Assembly (NCBI RefSeq): GCF_025152745.1
Contig: NZ_CP104041.1
Location: 248,001-312,000 of the forward strand
Reading direction: 5' to 3'
DNA from: Rhizobium sp. WSM4643
GTDB lineage: Bacteria > Pseudomonadota > Alphaproteobacteria > Rhizobiales > Rhizobiaceae
DNA length: 64,000 nucleotides
The stretch's first letter is position 1; each line of letters starts with the position of its first letter. The translations under genes and the position numbers were made by a program. The notes below the pieces were generated by a model. That model was given only the letters and a program-made list of their open reading frames with translations. It made no database searches and was not told the origin of the DNA. Shown here piece after piece: positions 51,496 to 60,387 of the stretch.

Positions 51496-52017
51496 ATGTT
51501 GCAAATCAGAGCTGGGACTAAATGCATTGCGTTTTTGATAGCGACTGGCGTGATCTTAGCTGGTTGCCAGTCGTCCAGCGTTGATGGTCTGGCTGCTTAT
51601 GGCGACAGTGCAAAGACCCTCGAGGATGACTCAGCCGTCGCCTTCTATAAGAACGACGAGTTGATAACGACCGGCAAACTGCAGTTTCAGGAAAAGAACT
51701 ACGGAAAATCCTACGCCATTTACAAGCGAGCGGTTGACGTTTTTCCGGAAGATCCGGCCGCCTGGCTAGGCTTGGCAGCCTCCGCCGACATGGTTGCCCG
51801 CTTCGACACCTCCGACCGCGCCTATCAGCAACTCTCGCGCATGATCGGCAACACCCCAGTCTACTACAACAATATCGGATATTCTCACCTGCTGCGCGGT
51901 GACTTGCGCACTGCCAGACGGTATTTCCTGAAAGCCTATGAGCTTGATCCCGGAAACGAAGTCACTGCCCGTAATCTCGAATTGATGAAGAACAGCGTGA
52001 ATTACGCTCAGCGGTGA
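51496..52017 (+). CDS. TadD-like TPR lipoprotein
   Basis: A lipoprotein of about 173 residues. The signal sequence CIAFLIATGVILAGCQSSSV carries a lipobox LAGC. Tetratricopeptide repeats follow: GKLQFQEKNYGKSYAIYKRA, DPAAWLGLAASADMVARFDT and YNNIGYSHLLRGDLRTARRY. In Tad systems TadD is an outer-membrane-attached lipoprotein that helps assemble the secretin. The start is uncertain: ATG at 51496 or TTG at 51490 after GGGGGGA. It is on the plus strand, convergent with the rest of the locus, 211 bp from the coiled-coil gene. Confidence 0.83.
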   Translation: MLQIRAGTKCIAFLIATGVILAGCQSSSVDGLAAYGDSAKTLEDDSAVAFYKNDELITTGKLQFQEKNYGKSYAIYKRAVDVFPEDPAAWLGLAASADMVARFDTSDRAYQQLSRMIGNTPVYYNNIGYSHLLRGDLRTARRYFLKAYELDPGNEVTARNLELMKNSVNYAQR

Positions 52018-52228
52018 TAGGGCTTTCAGCGATCTGCATCGAGACGAGAGTGCCCTTGCCGCGTTGCGAGCATCGGCGCGGCGCCTCTGGCTGCGTCCAG
52101 CGACTGCTTTAAACATTCGCGCAAAATTGTGCAGCGGTTTCGCGACAGGACATACGGAACACAAAGACCTAAAGCACTTCACATGAAGCACGGTTGATGC
52201 GACGTTCTTTGGAGGTGAAGTCGTTGTT

Positions 52229-52789
52229 TTACCGTGCCTTCCGAAGGATGAGCTGGCCCTCCGGCGAAAGGGTTCGTTCGTAACGCGGCAGGTCGTTGAC
52301 TGCAATGCCCCCAGCCGCCATCGACGCAAGACTGCTATCCGGAGTTAGAGTTTCCGCTGGGGCGGCACGGGGTGCGAAAAATTGTGCTGGCTCCTTGCCG
52401 GGTGCGCGAAGGACCAAAGCTGAACCCATGCGAAGACCGCTTGTGTCGTTTCGCCGTTCGTTCATCATAGTCTTTTGCAGCCCATCCATCCCCTGGCGGA
52501 TAAGTGCGACTTCGTCAGCCTTGGCATTATCCGCGATGTTGCGCGACTGCTTTTCCATTTGTCCCCTCAGGCCATCGATGGACCTTTTAAGCGCGGCGAT
52601 GGTCTCGCGGCTCTCGCGAACATCCGCCGAGTTTTTGGCGGTATAGATGAGAACGCCAGCATTCACGGGCAGGAGCATCAGCAGCAAACCGACGAATAGC
52701 GGGCTTTTTGAGCCCCGCTGCTCTATCGCTCGCAAATTGCTTGGTTCTGCGCGGTCTGCTTCGACCTCAATACCCGGAATGCTGGTCAT
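52229..52789 (-). CDS. Membrane-anchored coiled-coil protein of the Tad locus
   Basis: A 186-residue protein with one transmembrane helix at about residues 31-51 (PLFVGLLLMLLPVNAGVLIY). A coiled coil (RESRETIAALKRSIDGLRGQ, then MEKQSRNIADNAKADEVALI) and a variable tail ending with DLPRYERTLSPEGQLILRKA follow. No known family is recognised. It is the last gene on the minus strand of the locus, 79 bp after the AAA+ ATPase. The ATG at 52789 is preferred over that at 52804. It might be a periplasmic spacer or connector of the pilus machine. Confidence 0.75.
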   Translation of the reverse strand: MTSIPGIEVEADRAEPSNLRAIEQRGSKSPLFVGLLLMLLPVNAGVLIYTAKNSADVRESRETIAALKRSIDGLRGQMEKQSRNIADNAKADEVALIRQGMDGLQKTMMNERRNDTSGLRMGSALVLRAPGKEPAQFFAPRAAPAETLTPDSSLASMAAGGIAVNDLPRYERTLSPEGQLILRKAR

Positions 52790-52868
52790 TCGTTTGCCCC
52801 CCATAAGTCATCAAATCTGCGTTGGACACGTAGTCCAGGAACACCCCGTGTCAGTGACAAGCCCGCAA

Positions 52869-54173
52869 TCATTCCGACGTAAATACACCTTCCCACGCCC
52901 GTTCGAGCATACGGAGCGATGCGATCCCGGCTATGCCATTGAACTCGCAGTAAGAACTGACGAAATCCAGAAGATATTTTGGATGATAGCAAGACGCTAG
53001 CACATCGCCACCATACTTGCGATCGTAGAAAAGATTCAGGTCTGGATCACAGACAACCAATCCGGTGCCGCTGGCATAGGATTTGAAGATTCTGATATAT
53101 TCGTCGCGCGACGGAGTGTTCACAAAGATCTTGTATTTGAGGCGCCGCAAGCCCGCCTCGTCGGAAAGGTCCTTCGGTGCGATATTCGTCGAAAATACGA
53201 CCAGCTCGTCAAAGGGAACCCTGAACTTCTTGCCGGTGTGCAGCGTCAGGAAGTCATATCCGCGCTCGAGCGGCACAATCCAGCGATTGATAAGCGCCTG
53301 CGGCGCCACTTGTTGACGCCCGAAGTCGTCGATGATGAAAACGCCGCCTGATGCCTTCAAGTGGATGGGCGCTTCATAGACATTCGGTCCCGCGTTGAAG
53401 GTGAGATCGAGCTGATCGAGGGTCAATTCCCCGCCCGTCTTGATCACCGGACGGCGGCATTCGATCCATCGTTGATCCGCTTTCGGATGGGATTGTGTGT
53501 CAGCCTCCGATACAGGATGATGCACGGCTTCGTCATAGAAACTAATGACATGGCCGCCGACCTCGATGGCATAGGGCACCCAGATTGTTTGACGAAACAG
53601 TTGCGACGTCCGCTCGGCAATGCTCGTCTTTCCGTTTCCGGGTGGTCCGTAGAGCAGGATAGAGCGACCGGAGTTGATGGCCGGGCCGAGCTTTTCGACC
53701 AAGGCGTCTGAGAGCACCAGCCCGTCAAGGCTCTCGGTCAGCCGCTCTGGCGTTACGCGCTCGTCATGGATGGACTGCAAGCCTATTTGCCGGCAGAACG
53801 CGTCCAGCGACACCGGCGCCGGCCCGACATATTGGCTTTGACGGGACGCCGCGTGGGCATATTCGAACCCCTTCATTGAAAGCGCATACCGAATATCGGA
53901 TCTGACATCCTCGCCAGCCAGGCCGCGCGCCTCGAGGTATGCGAGTTTCACGAGTTCCTTGATCAGGATATTGACGATCACTTTCGGCAATTTCATCCGG
54001 TCAGCCAGATGAGATGCCGTGGTTGTATCCTGCTCGGCTGCACATTTTGACGCCAGCCGAAGCAGGAACGACGGATCCAGTCCGGCTTGTTCCATGCTTG
54101 CCGGTGCCATCGGCATACGCGGATCGAGGGAAATGATGGCATCGTTACGATTCTGTTCGAGCGAATACTGCAT
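52869..54173 (-). CDS. AAA+ ATPase with N-terminal winged-helix domain, Tad-locus associated
   Basis: A 434-residue AAA+ protein. The first 100 residues look like a winged helix (LLRLASKCAAEQDTTTASHL then ADRMKLPKVIVNILIKELVK). The ATPase core has Walker A LLYGPPGNGKTSIAERTSQL near residue 175 and Walker B GGVFIIDDFGRQQVAPQALI near residue 275; the sensor 1 region (VVFSTNIAPKDL) follows. It differs from CpaF/TadA. It lies 14 bp after tadC and is the second last gene of the unit. The ATG at 54173 has GAGG five bases upstream. The role is unknown; it might act on a pilus protein or as a regulator. Confidence 0.85.
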   Translation of the reverse strand: MQYSLEQNRNDAIISLDPRMPMAPASMEQAGLDPSFLLRLASKCAAEQDTTTASHLADRMKLPKVIVNILIKELVKLAYLEARGLAGEDVRSDIRYALSMKGFEYAHAASRQSQYVGPAPVSLDAFCRQIGLQSIHDERVTPERLTESLDGLVLSDALVEKLGPAINSGRSILLYGPPGNGKTSIAERTSQLFRQTIWVPYAIEVGGHVISFYDEAVHHPVSEADTQSHPKADQRWIECRRPVIKTGGELTLDQLDLTFNAGPNVYEAPIHLKASGGVFIIDDFGRQQVAPQALINRWIVPLERGYDFLTLHTGKKFRVPFDELVVFSTNIAPKDLSDEAGLRRLKYKIFVNTPSRDEYIRIFKSYASGTGLVVCDPDLNLFYDRKYGGDVLASCYHPKYLLDFVSSYCEFNGIAGIASLRMLERAWEGVFTSE

Positions 54174-54187
54174 ACGACCTCGCTTGC

Positions 54188-55129
54188 TCAACCGCCGGGT
54201 TTCAGGCCGACGAGAAGACTGACGACACGGATAACAATGGGAACGAGAACGATGATAAGGCTTACCGGAAAAAGAAACGCGCCGAGCGGCAGCAGCATCT
54301 TGACCGGCAGGGCGTTTGCCTTTTCCTCTGCGCGAATAATACGGAAGTCGCGCATTTCCTTGCTGTAGACCCGCAGCGTCTGCGTTACGCTGGTCCCGAG
54401 CTCCTCCGATTGGCGGAACAGAACGGATAGGGCCCGGGCCTCGTCGATCCTCAGACGGCTGGCCAGGTTAGCGAGCGCCTCGCGCAATCGCCGGCCGCCC
54501 CGCACTTCCAGCATCATGATCGAGAGATGCAGGCCAAAGTCCTGCTGGTTGTCGACGAATTCCCTGGCAACACGGTTCGCCGACGCCTCGATGCTCATCC
54601 CCGCATCGAGGCAGACGATCAGCATATCCATAAAATCGGGAAAGAGGCGGCGGTACTCCCTCTCCTTGGCAGCGCCCCGCCGGTCGATATAGATATTGAC
54701 GAGAATAAAGGTCATGCCCGCAGCAAACATGGCAACAATCAGCGTTGCTATCTGCGACATGTTGGGCGCGATCCGGTTTATGGCCCAGACCGCCGCGACC
54801 AGCATGCCGATACAAATTACCGCGCGGACAACCTGGAAGGTGGTCACTGCGCCGGCAGCGAAATAGCCCGCTCGGATCAGCCGGTTCTGGGTAGAGTTCA
54901 CATTCGTGTCACGGCGCGTAATCTCGAAATAGCGACGGATCAAGCGGTTTTCCGCCTCGCCGAGATCGGCAATCGTCGTATCGCTAAGATGGAACTCGTC
55001 GCCCGCCGCCGAGCTCTTCGACACACGAACCGAGACCTCACGCTGTCGAAAAAACAGTTCCGAGGCTGCCGCAGAAAATATCAGCACTGCAAAGAAGACG
55101 ATGAGGTAAATTCCATACTCACTCGACAT
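54188..55129 (-). CDS. tadC: Tad pilus inner-membrane protein TadC
   Basis: A 313-residue T2SSF-domain protein. Hydrophobic segments lie at the N-terminus, about 95-140 and at the C-terminus (MLLPLGAFLFPVSLIIVLVP). The T2SSF core includes FPDFMDMLIVCLDAGMSIEA and RQSEELGTSVTQTLRVYSKE. TadB and TadC form the platform in the inner membrane that couples CpaF to pilin. The ATG at 55129 has GAGG six bases upstream, and 7 bp separate it from tadB. Confidence 0.93.
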   Translation of the reverse strand: MSSEYGIYLIVFFAVLIFSAAASELFFRQREVSVRVSKSSAAGDEFHLSDTTIADLGEAENRLIRRYFEITRRDTNVNSTQNRLIRAGYFAAGAVTTFQVVRAVICIGMLVAAVWAINRIAPNMSQIATLIVAMFAAGMTFILVNIYIDRRGAAKEREYRRLFPDFMDMLIVCLDAGMSIEASANRVAREFVDNQQDFGLHLSIMMLEVRGGRRLREALANLASRLRIDEARALSVLFRQSEELGTSVTQTLRVYSKEMRDFRIIRAEEKANALPVKMLLPLGAFLFPVSLIIVLVPIVIRVVSLLVGLKPGG

Positions 55130-55136
55130 GACCGCC

Positions 55137-56090
55137 TCAGTACTCGAAATTGACCATCTTGTAGAGAATGACATTCCCGATGGCCATGACGGCCAGCAGC
55201 ACGCTCACCACGGCCGTTCCGTGACCGCTGTCCCAGACGGGATCGAAGTAGGTCGGCGACAAGGCCTTGATCATCGCGTAGAGAAGAAACGGATAGACCG
55301 ACATGAGGATCGCCGTGATGCGCCCTTCCGAGGAAATCGCCCTGACCTTTGCCTTCAGCATCATCCGGTCTCGCAGCGTCTTCGAAAGGTTCTGCAAGAT
55401 CTCCACGAGATTTCCGCCGGTTCCCGCCTGTACGCTCAACGAAATCGCCAGCAGATTCAGGTCCTCGACGCCGACCCGGTCGGCCAAGTTGACAAGGGCA
55501 TCGTCCAGCGTCACGCCGTAGGTGAGTTCGTCCGAGAGCAGGCCGAACTCGGTGCCGATCGGATCGGGCATCTCGCGTGCCACCAAAGAGATCGCGGCCG
55601 GCAGCGGGTGGCCGGCAGCCAGGCTGCGATTGGCGACGTCGAGCGCTTCAGGAAGCTTCAGTTCGAATTTCTTCATGCGGCGCGCCCGGGCGCGCCAGAC
55701 GACCAGTGCAGGGATGAGGAGGCAGATCAGGAGAAAGACAGGTATTCTAAACAGAGTGCTCGGCACGAGGAACTGAACGACCAGCCACGTCAAGAGTGCG
55801 CCAGCAATCGCGAAGAGAGAAAATCGCCTGGCATCGAACTTTATTCCCGACTGGGCGTAGAACTGCAGCAGCCGCTGCATCATGGGGGTTTGCCGCCAAC
55901 TGTCGCCGGCACCCCGCTCCTTGAGCATATCGCTATAGGTCTTACGATGATCATGGCTGACTTCGAGCAAGCTCAGCCGATGGTTTACAGCGCGGTGGCG
56001 TTCGGATGTCTTGAAGTAGCCGCGCGTGATCGCTTCGACAGCAACAAGGGCCGCGGTGAAAACGGTCGCGTAAAGGAGAAGCAGGATCAT
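55137..56090 (-). CDS. tadB: Tad pilus inner-membrane protein TadB
   Basis: A 317-residue T2SSF-domain membrane protein. The T2SSF signature is LPEALDVANRSLAAGHPLPA with SVQAGTGGNLVEILQNLSKT, and KVRAISSEGRITAILMSVYP precedes the last helices. Starts overlap the cpaF stop by ATGA. Together with TadC it builds the assembly platform. A helix at the N-terminus (ILLLLYATVFTAALVAVEAI) anchors it. Confidence 0.94.
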   Translation of the reverse strand: MILLLLYATVFTAALVAVEAITRGYFKTSERHRAVNHRLSLLEVSHDHRKTYSDMLKERGAGDSWRQTPMMQRLLQFYAQSGIKFDARRFSLFAIAGALLTWLVVQFLVPSTLFRIPVFLLICLLIPALVVWRARARRMKKFELKLPEALDVANRSLAAGHPLPAAISLVAREMPDPIGTEFGLLSDELTYGVTLDDALVNLADRVGVEDLNLLAISLSVQAGTGGNLVEILQNLSKTLRDRMMLKAKVRAISSEGRITAILMSVYPFLLYAMIKALSPTYFDPVWDSGHGTAVVSVLLAVMAIGNVILYKMVNFEY

Positions 56091-57535
56091 TGAACAGGCC
56101 CCGTCTGCAGCGGTTTACCAGGATCAAAAATCGTCACGGGGATCTCGATCCCGAGTTCGGCAAATTCCTCGACGAAGCGCGGCCGGATGCCCGTGGCGCG
56201 AAATTCTCCATGGATTCGCCCGCCTTCATCGGTGCCGAGTTTCTTGAATTTCATAATCTCCTGCATCTGCACGACTTCGCCCTCCATGCCGGTAATCTCG
56301 GAGATCGAGACAACCTTGCGGCTTCCGTCGCTCAGGCGCTGGACCTGCACGATCATGGTGATGGCGGACGATATCTGCGAGCGAATGCTCAACTGCGACA
56401 TCGGCATCCCTGCCATGCCGACCATCTGCTCAAGTCGGCCGACGGCGTCGCGGGGCGTGTTGGCGTGGATGGTCGTCATCGACCCCTCGTGGCCGGTATT
56501 CATCGCCTGCAGCATGTCGAACGCCTCGTCGCCGCGGACTTCGCCGACGATGATGCGGTCGGGGCGCATGCGCAGGGCGTTTTTCAAAAGTTCGCGTTGC
56601 CGGATTTCGTTGCGTCCGTCGAGGGTCGGCGGTCGGGTTTCCAAGCGCCCGACATGCGGCTGCTGCAGTTGAAGCTCGGCCGCATCCTCGATGGTGATCA
56701 GGCGCTCCCTTGGAGAAATCTGCGACGAAAGGGCGTTGAGCAAGGTGGTCTTGCCGGAACCGGTGCCGCCCGAAATGACCATCGATACCTTGCCCTTGAC
56801 CGCGGCGCTGAGAAGGATGCGCATTGCATCGGCCATGGCGCCATATTGCACGAGGCGTTCCATCGTCAGCGGCTTGCGCGTGAATTTGCGGATGGAAACG
56901 AGCGGTCCATCGACCGAGATCGGCCGGATGGCGACGTTGACACGCGAGCCATCCTTGAGGCGGGCGTCGACCATCGGCGTCGACTCGTCGACACGGCGGC
57001 CAACCGCCGAGACGATCTTGTTGATCACCCGAAGGAGATGGTCCTCATCCTTGAAACGGACGGCGGTGCTCTCGAGCTTGCCGCTGCGCTCGACATAGAC
57101 GCTGTTGTAGCCGTTGATGAGAATATCTGCGATTGTGTCGTCGGCCAGCAGCGGCTCGATCGGTCCCAGCCCGAGCATCTCGTCGGTAATATCGCGGATC
57201 AGATCGTTGATTTCCTTAGCATTCAGCGGAAAGTTGTTACTCCGAATATAGTCCTTGACCAACGGCCGGATCTCGGTGGCGATCTCCTCGTTGTCGAGTG
57301 TGTCGAGGATCCCGAGGTTGATGCGATCGAGCAGGTAGCGGTGCAGATTGACCCGCTCGGAAACCATGTCCGGCCCGAGCGAAGCCTCTTCTCCACTCGC
57401 CGTGGCGTTATCAGAGGCCGGTTGGGCAGGCGTGTTCTGAACTGCGCCGAGAGACGGTTCAGCTGCCTCCGGACGGCTTTCAGGCTCCTGCTGCTTGTAG
57501 AATCGCCCCGTGATGCCGTTCGCCATGCTTCCCAC
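56087..57535 (-). CDS. cpaF: Tad pilus assembly ATPase CpaF/TadA
   Basis: A 482-residue type II/IV secretion ATPase. An N-terminal disordered, acidic segment of about 60 residues precedes the domain (YLLDRINLGILDTLDNEEIA). It has LGLGPIEPLLADDTIADILI, Walker A VISGGTGSGKTTLLNALSSQ (about residue 255), the aspartate box LITIEDAAELQL, Walker B RPDRIIVGEVRGDEAFDMLQ and the histidine box AMNTGHEGSMTTIHANTPRD. CpaF powers both extension and retraction of Tad pili. It is translationally linked to tadB. Confidence 0.96.
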   Translation of the reverse strand: MGSMANGITGRFYKQQEPESRPEAAEPSLGAVQNTPAQPASDNATASGEEASLGPDMVSERVNLHRYLLDRINLGILDTLDNEEIATEIRPLVKDYIRSNNFPLNAKEINDLIRDITDEMLGLGPIEPLLADDTIADILINGYNSVYVERSGKLESTAVRFKDEDHLLRVINKIVSAVGRRVDESTPMVDARLKDGSRVNVAIRPISVDGPLVSIRKFTRKPLTMERLVQYGAMADAMRILLSAAVKGKVSMVISGGTGSGKTTLLNALSSQISPRERLITIEDAAELQLQQPHVGRLETRPPTLDGRNEIRQRELLKNALRMRPDRIIVGEVRGDEAFDMLQAMNTGHEGSMTTIHANTPRDAVGRLEQMVGMAGMPMSQLSIRSQISSAITMIVQVQRLSDGSRKVVSISEITGMEGEVVQMQEIMKFKKLGTDEGGRIHGEFRATGIRPRFVEEFAELGIEIPVTIFDPGKPLQTGPVQ

Positions 57536-57542
57536 CCCTGAA

Positions 57543-58115
57543 CTATTTTACAATGACCGTGGAACCGACTTTCACCCTCTTGTAGAGATCGATGACGTCG
57601 GCATTGCTCATGCGAAAACAGCCAGATGAGGCGAAACCGCCGACCGTCGACTGCTCGTTCGTTCCGTGAATGCGGTAGAGCGTGTCTGTACCGCCCTTGT
57701 AGAGATAGATCCCGCGAGCACCCAAGGGATTCAGCGGCCCTGCAGGTACCAGGTCCGGAAGTCCGGCCGAGCGCGCCTTCATCTCGGCAGGCGGACGCCA
57801 GTCGGGCCACTCTGCCTTGCGTCCAACCTTGACGGTACCGCTCCAGCGAAATCCGTCTCGTCCGACTCCGATTTTGTAACGAATCGCGCGTCCTTCGGAG
57901 ATGACGAGATCCAGCGTACGGTTGCCGCTGACGATGACGATTGTCCCAGCCGCATAGCTTTTTTCGATCGTCACCACGGCGCTTGTCGTCGGCCCAAGGC
58001 TTCGTGGTACAAGCCCGGCTGCCGCGGCATTCCCGGCGGCGGCCAGAATTGCCAAAACGGCAAGGCCGGCACCGGCGGCGCGGGATCTTTTACGCCCACT
58101 GTCGATCGCCTTCAT
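57543..58115 (-). CDS. L,D-transpeptidase (YkuD) in the Tad operon
   Basis: A 190-residue protein with a signal peptide (AAGAGLAVLAILAAAGNAAA) and an L,D-transpeptidase catalytic domain. The active site is HGTNEQSTVGGFASSGCFRM, with the catalytic Cys in SSGC and a His upstream; LNPLGARGIYLYKGGTDTLY is also typical. Such enzymes make 3-3 crosslinks in peptidoglycan or anchor proteins to it. Its start overlaps the cpaE stop by 4 bp, and 7 bp separate it from cpaF. It is therefore embedded in the operon. A role in opening or reinforcing the cell wall around the pilus is inferred from this position. Confidence 0.92.
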   Translation of the reverse strand: MKAIDSGRKRSRAAGAGLAVLAILAAAGNAAAAGLVPRSLGPTTSAVVTIEKSYAAGTIVIVSGNRTLDLVISEGRAIRYKIGVGRDGFRWSGTVKVGRKAEWPDWRPPAEMKARSAGLPDLVPAGPLNPLGARGIYLYKGGTDTLYRIHGTNEQSTVGGFASSGCFRMSNADVIDLYKRVKVGSTVIVK

Positions 58116-59254
58116 CGCACCAGTGCTCCAAGTTTACCGACCGCGCCGCAGAAGCGCGCCCGGGAATTCACTTGAAATGGCAGCACGCCACGGTTGACGG
58201 CCTCGCTCAAAGTCTCCCAGTCATCCGCAATGACATGAGTCGGGATCTCCTTGAATATCTTTTCCGTTTGCTGCCGGCGCAGGCCGAGGCCGAAAAGCTT
58301 GGCGCGATATTTGTTGATGACGATGAATATCTGATCCGAACTGCCTCGCAGCCGTACCAGATTGGCAAACAAGTCCTTGGCTTGAGAAAGCGCAGGGACC
58401 GTCATTTCGGTGACGATGCAGATGCTGTTGACCGAACTGAGCACCTCGTATTTCCACGGCGTATCATAATAGGGAATGTCGATGATGGTATGGTCGCTCT
58501 CGAAGGCGGCCACGTCGAGCATACGCAGCACGAGTTCCCCGCCCTTCGGTGCCAGGAGGACCGCTGGCTGCTTGAAGGACAGCAGTGAAAAGCCCCCCGA
58601 ATGACGCTTTCGAACCAGATCGATGAACTCCAGATCGACCCGGGAAGGATTGGCGATGACTGGTTTCAAGTCGTAGTCGTTGACGAGGTTGAGATAATAG
58701 CCAAGCATCCCGGAGGAAAAATCCGTGTCGAACAGGTCAATCCGCGGCGTGGAATTCTTGGTCGGCTGGGCCAGCACATGCGCAAGCGACGAAGCGATCA
58801 TGCTGGCGCCCGCGCCACCGACGGCTGAGACCACGGCATGCACCCGGCTGTCGCTGGCTCCAGTGCCTGGCGCATGGGTCGAAATCATGTCGATCAGGGC
58901 GCGGCGCTCCAGCGGCTTCTTCAGCCAGTCGTTGCCGTTCAGGCGGAAGAGCAGCCGCATCATGTCATCCGGCAGGTCTTCCGAAACGACGACGAGCGGA
59001 ATGTGCCGATAGCTGGTGCGAAATGTGAAGATCTCCGGTTGCTGCAGTAATTCCCCGTTGTCGACGTCGAGAACGATCAGGTTGAACTGCGTCGGATCGA
59101 ACCGGCCCTTTTCTCCGAGTGCCTTCAGCGAGAGATGGCGAACCTCGTAACGCGAAAGTGACCCGAACGTATCGAGCATGAAGCTCGCTGCTGCCGCGTC
59201 GTCGGAGAGAACCAATATCTTGGTGGATGCGGCAATGTTCATGTGAGCTGTCAT
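58112..59254 (-). CDS. cpaE: Pilus assembly protein CpaE/TadZ
   Basis: A 380-residue CpaE/TadZ-type protein. The N-terminal receiver-like domain (KILVLSDDAAAASFMLDTFG, then LIVLDVDNGELL) is followed by a MinD/ParA-like ATPase domain. Its P-loop is altered, VVSAVGGAGASMIASSLAHV, with no Lys at the usual Walker A position, as in other CpaE relatives. It includes PRIDLFDTDFSSGMLGYYLN and IDIPYYDTPWKYEVLSSVNS. CpaE/TadZ places the pilus machine at its site in the cell. The gene is 27 bp after the TadE-like gene. Confidence 0.92.
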   Translation of the reverse strand: MTAHMNIAASTKILVLSDDAAAASFMLDTFGSLSRYEVRHLSLKALGEKGRFDPTQFNLIVLDVDNGELLQQPEIFTFRTSYRHIPLVVVSEDLPDDMMRLLFRLNGNDWLKKPLERRALIDMISTHAPGTGASDSRVHAVVSAVGGAGASMIASSLAHVLAQPTKNSTPRIDLFDTDFSSGMLGYYLNLVNDYDLKPVIANPSRVDLEFIDLVRKRHSGGFSLLSFKQPAVLLAPKGGELVLRMLDVAAFESDHTIIDIPYYDTPWKYEVLSSVNSICIVTEMTVPALSQAKDLFANLVRLRGSSDQIFIVINKYRAKLFGLGLRRQQTEKIFKEIPTHVIADDWETLSEAVNRGVLPFQVNSRARFCGAVGKLGALVR

Positions 59255-59281
59255 TTTCGCTTTCCTACGCGTTATAAGGGG

Positions 59282-59914
59282 TCAGCAGGTTGAGCAGGTC
59301 TTTAGATCTTCCGTCGTGATCGTCACCGGATGGGCCGGGATGGTAATGTCGTTGAGCCCTAACAACCCGCCGAGGATCGGCAGATCGAAGGTGATGTCGC
59401 GCACCTCCAGCCGCATCGTCAGCACAGGCCCTTCCGGCCGACCCCAGTAGCCCAGTCCCGATCGCTGATAGGTGGCGACGACGTTCGTCGCGCCAATCCG
59501 CGGATTGATGTGGCACATTCCGATCTGGGCAACAGAGGCCATATTCGGACAATCTTGCGCGTCCTTTGACCCATAGACAATGCGCCTCAGTTCGGCGCTG
59601 CATCCCGAACCCGTGCAGGTCGCGGAGATGCTCGCATCGTTCGGTGTGGCCTTGCCGTTGTTGAGTGGATCGCTCGCGTCTGTCGGGAAGGCGGTGCTGA
59701 AGGCCGTAGCCGAAAGCAGCGGATCGGATACTGCCGCCAGGCGGGCACCATATTGCAGTGCCTTGACCGTCTGATTCCACTGCGCCATGGCATAGCCGAA
59801 CTCGATGAAGGTGGCGAATACCAGCATGACGATCGGAAAGGTCAGCAATGCTTCGACAAGGCTGACACCACTGCTATCCTGCCAGAATGCCTTGATTGCC
59901 CTAGAGGTCACCAT
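59282..59914 (-). CDS. TadE/TadF-like pseudopilin 1
   Basis: A 210-residue TadE-like protein. The N-terminal segment FWQDSSGVSLVEALLTFPIV with MLVFATFIEFGYAM has the TadE pattern (G-x-x-x-V-E-x, then a hydrophobic helix, probably cleaved by a prepilin peptidase). The rest is periplasmic and has several cysteines (ATCTGSGCSAELRR, ending CSTC). It is a minor pilin-like component needed for pilus assembly. Its start overlaps the neighbouring gene by 7 bp. Confidence 0.87.
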   Translation of the reverse strand: MVTSRAIKAFWQDSSGVSLVEALLTFPIVMLVFATFIEFGYAMAQWNQTVKALQYGARLAAVSDPLLSATAFSTAFPTDASDPLNNGKATPNDASISATCTGSGCSAELRRIVYGSKDAQDCPNMASVAQIGMCHINPRIGATNVVATYQRSGLGYWGRPEGPVLTMRLEVRDITFDLPILGGLLGLNDITIPAHPVTITTEDLKTCSTC

Positions 59915-60387
59915 CCGATGTATCTCTCTTCATGGAAGGAACTGATGGTGATGGCGCCGATTCCCAGAAAGCCGAACACCGGCGAGGTCTGGTAGAGATG
60001 AGCGGTGGAAATGGTGATGTCCCCGTCCGCATCCGGCGCAGTGATGGTGATGTCGGCAGGGTTATTCCAGCCGGGGACGCGGGGTATGGCGCCTGCCGCG
60101 GGTGTTTGCGTTCCGTAAAAGGCGATCGTCTTCGCAGTCGCCTGATTGCATGTCGGCACATAGGTTCCCGACACCGGCCGGCATCGCGAGAGGTAACGCC
60201 CCGCATCGCGCAAGCCTGCGTCGATCTGCATACGCTGCCAGAAGATGCTGCCAAACTCGAGTATACCAGCCGCAAAGATCGTCACAAAGGGGATGGCGAG
60301 CAGCGCTTCGGCAAGCACTGCGCCTTCCTCACGCCGCAAGAAGCCGAGGCAAAGCCGATCCCGTATAAAATTGCGGAGCGCCATCAT
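59908..60387 (-). CDS. TadE/TadF-like pseudopilin 2
   Basis: A 159-residue TadE-like protein. It begins with a short basic tail and REEGAVLAEALLAIPFVTIF, then AAGILEFGSIFWQRMQIDAG. The pattern of a Glu five residues into the hydrophobic helix is that of TadE/F. It has two cysteines (SRCRPVSG, PTCNQAT). ATG codons at 60387 and 60384 are tandem and overlap the stop of the TadG-like gene. A second minor pilin component, in tandem with the one downstream. Confidence 0.87.
   Translation of the reverse strand: MMALRNFIRDRLCLGFLRREEGAVLAEALLAIPFVTIFAAGILEFGSIFWQRMQIDAGLRDAGRYLSRCRPVSGTYVPTCNQATAKTIAFYGTQTPAAGAIPRVPGWNNPADITITAPDADGDITISTAHLYQTSPVFGFLGIGAITISSFHEERYIGW

Noticed and set aside
56090..57541. 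Plus-strand 483-codon open frame opposite cpaF
   Set aside because: It mirrors cpaF codon for codon; cpaF has all catalytic motifs and operon overlap, and the antisense product resembles nothing.
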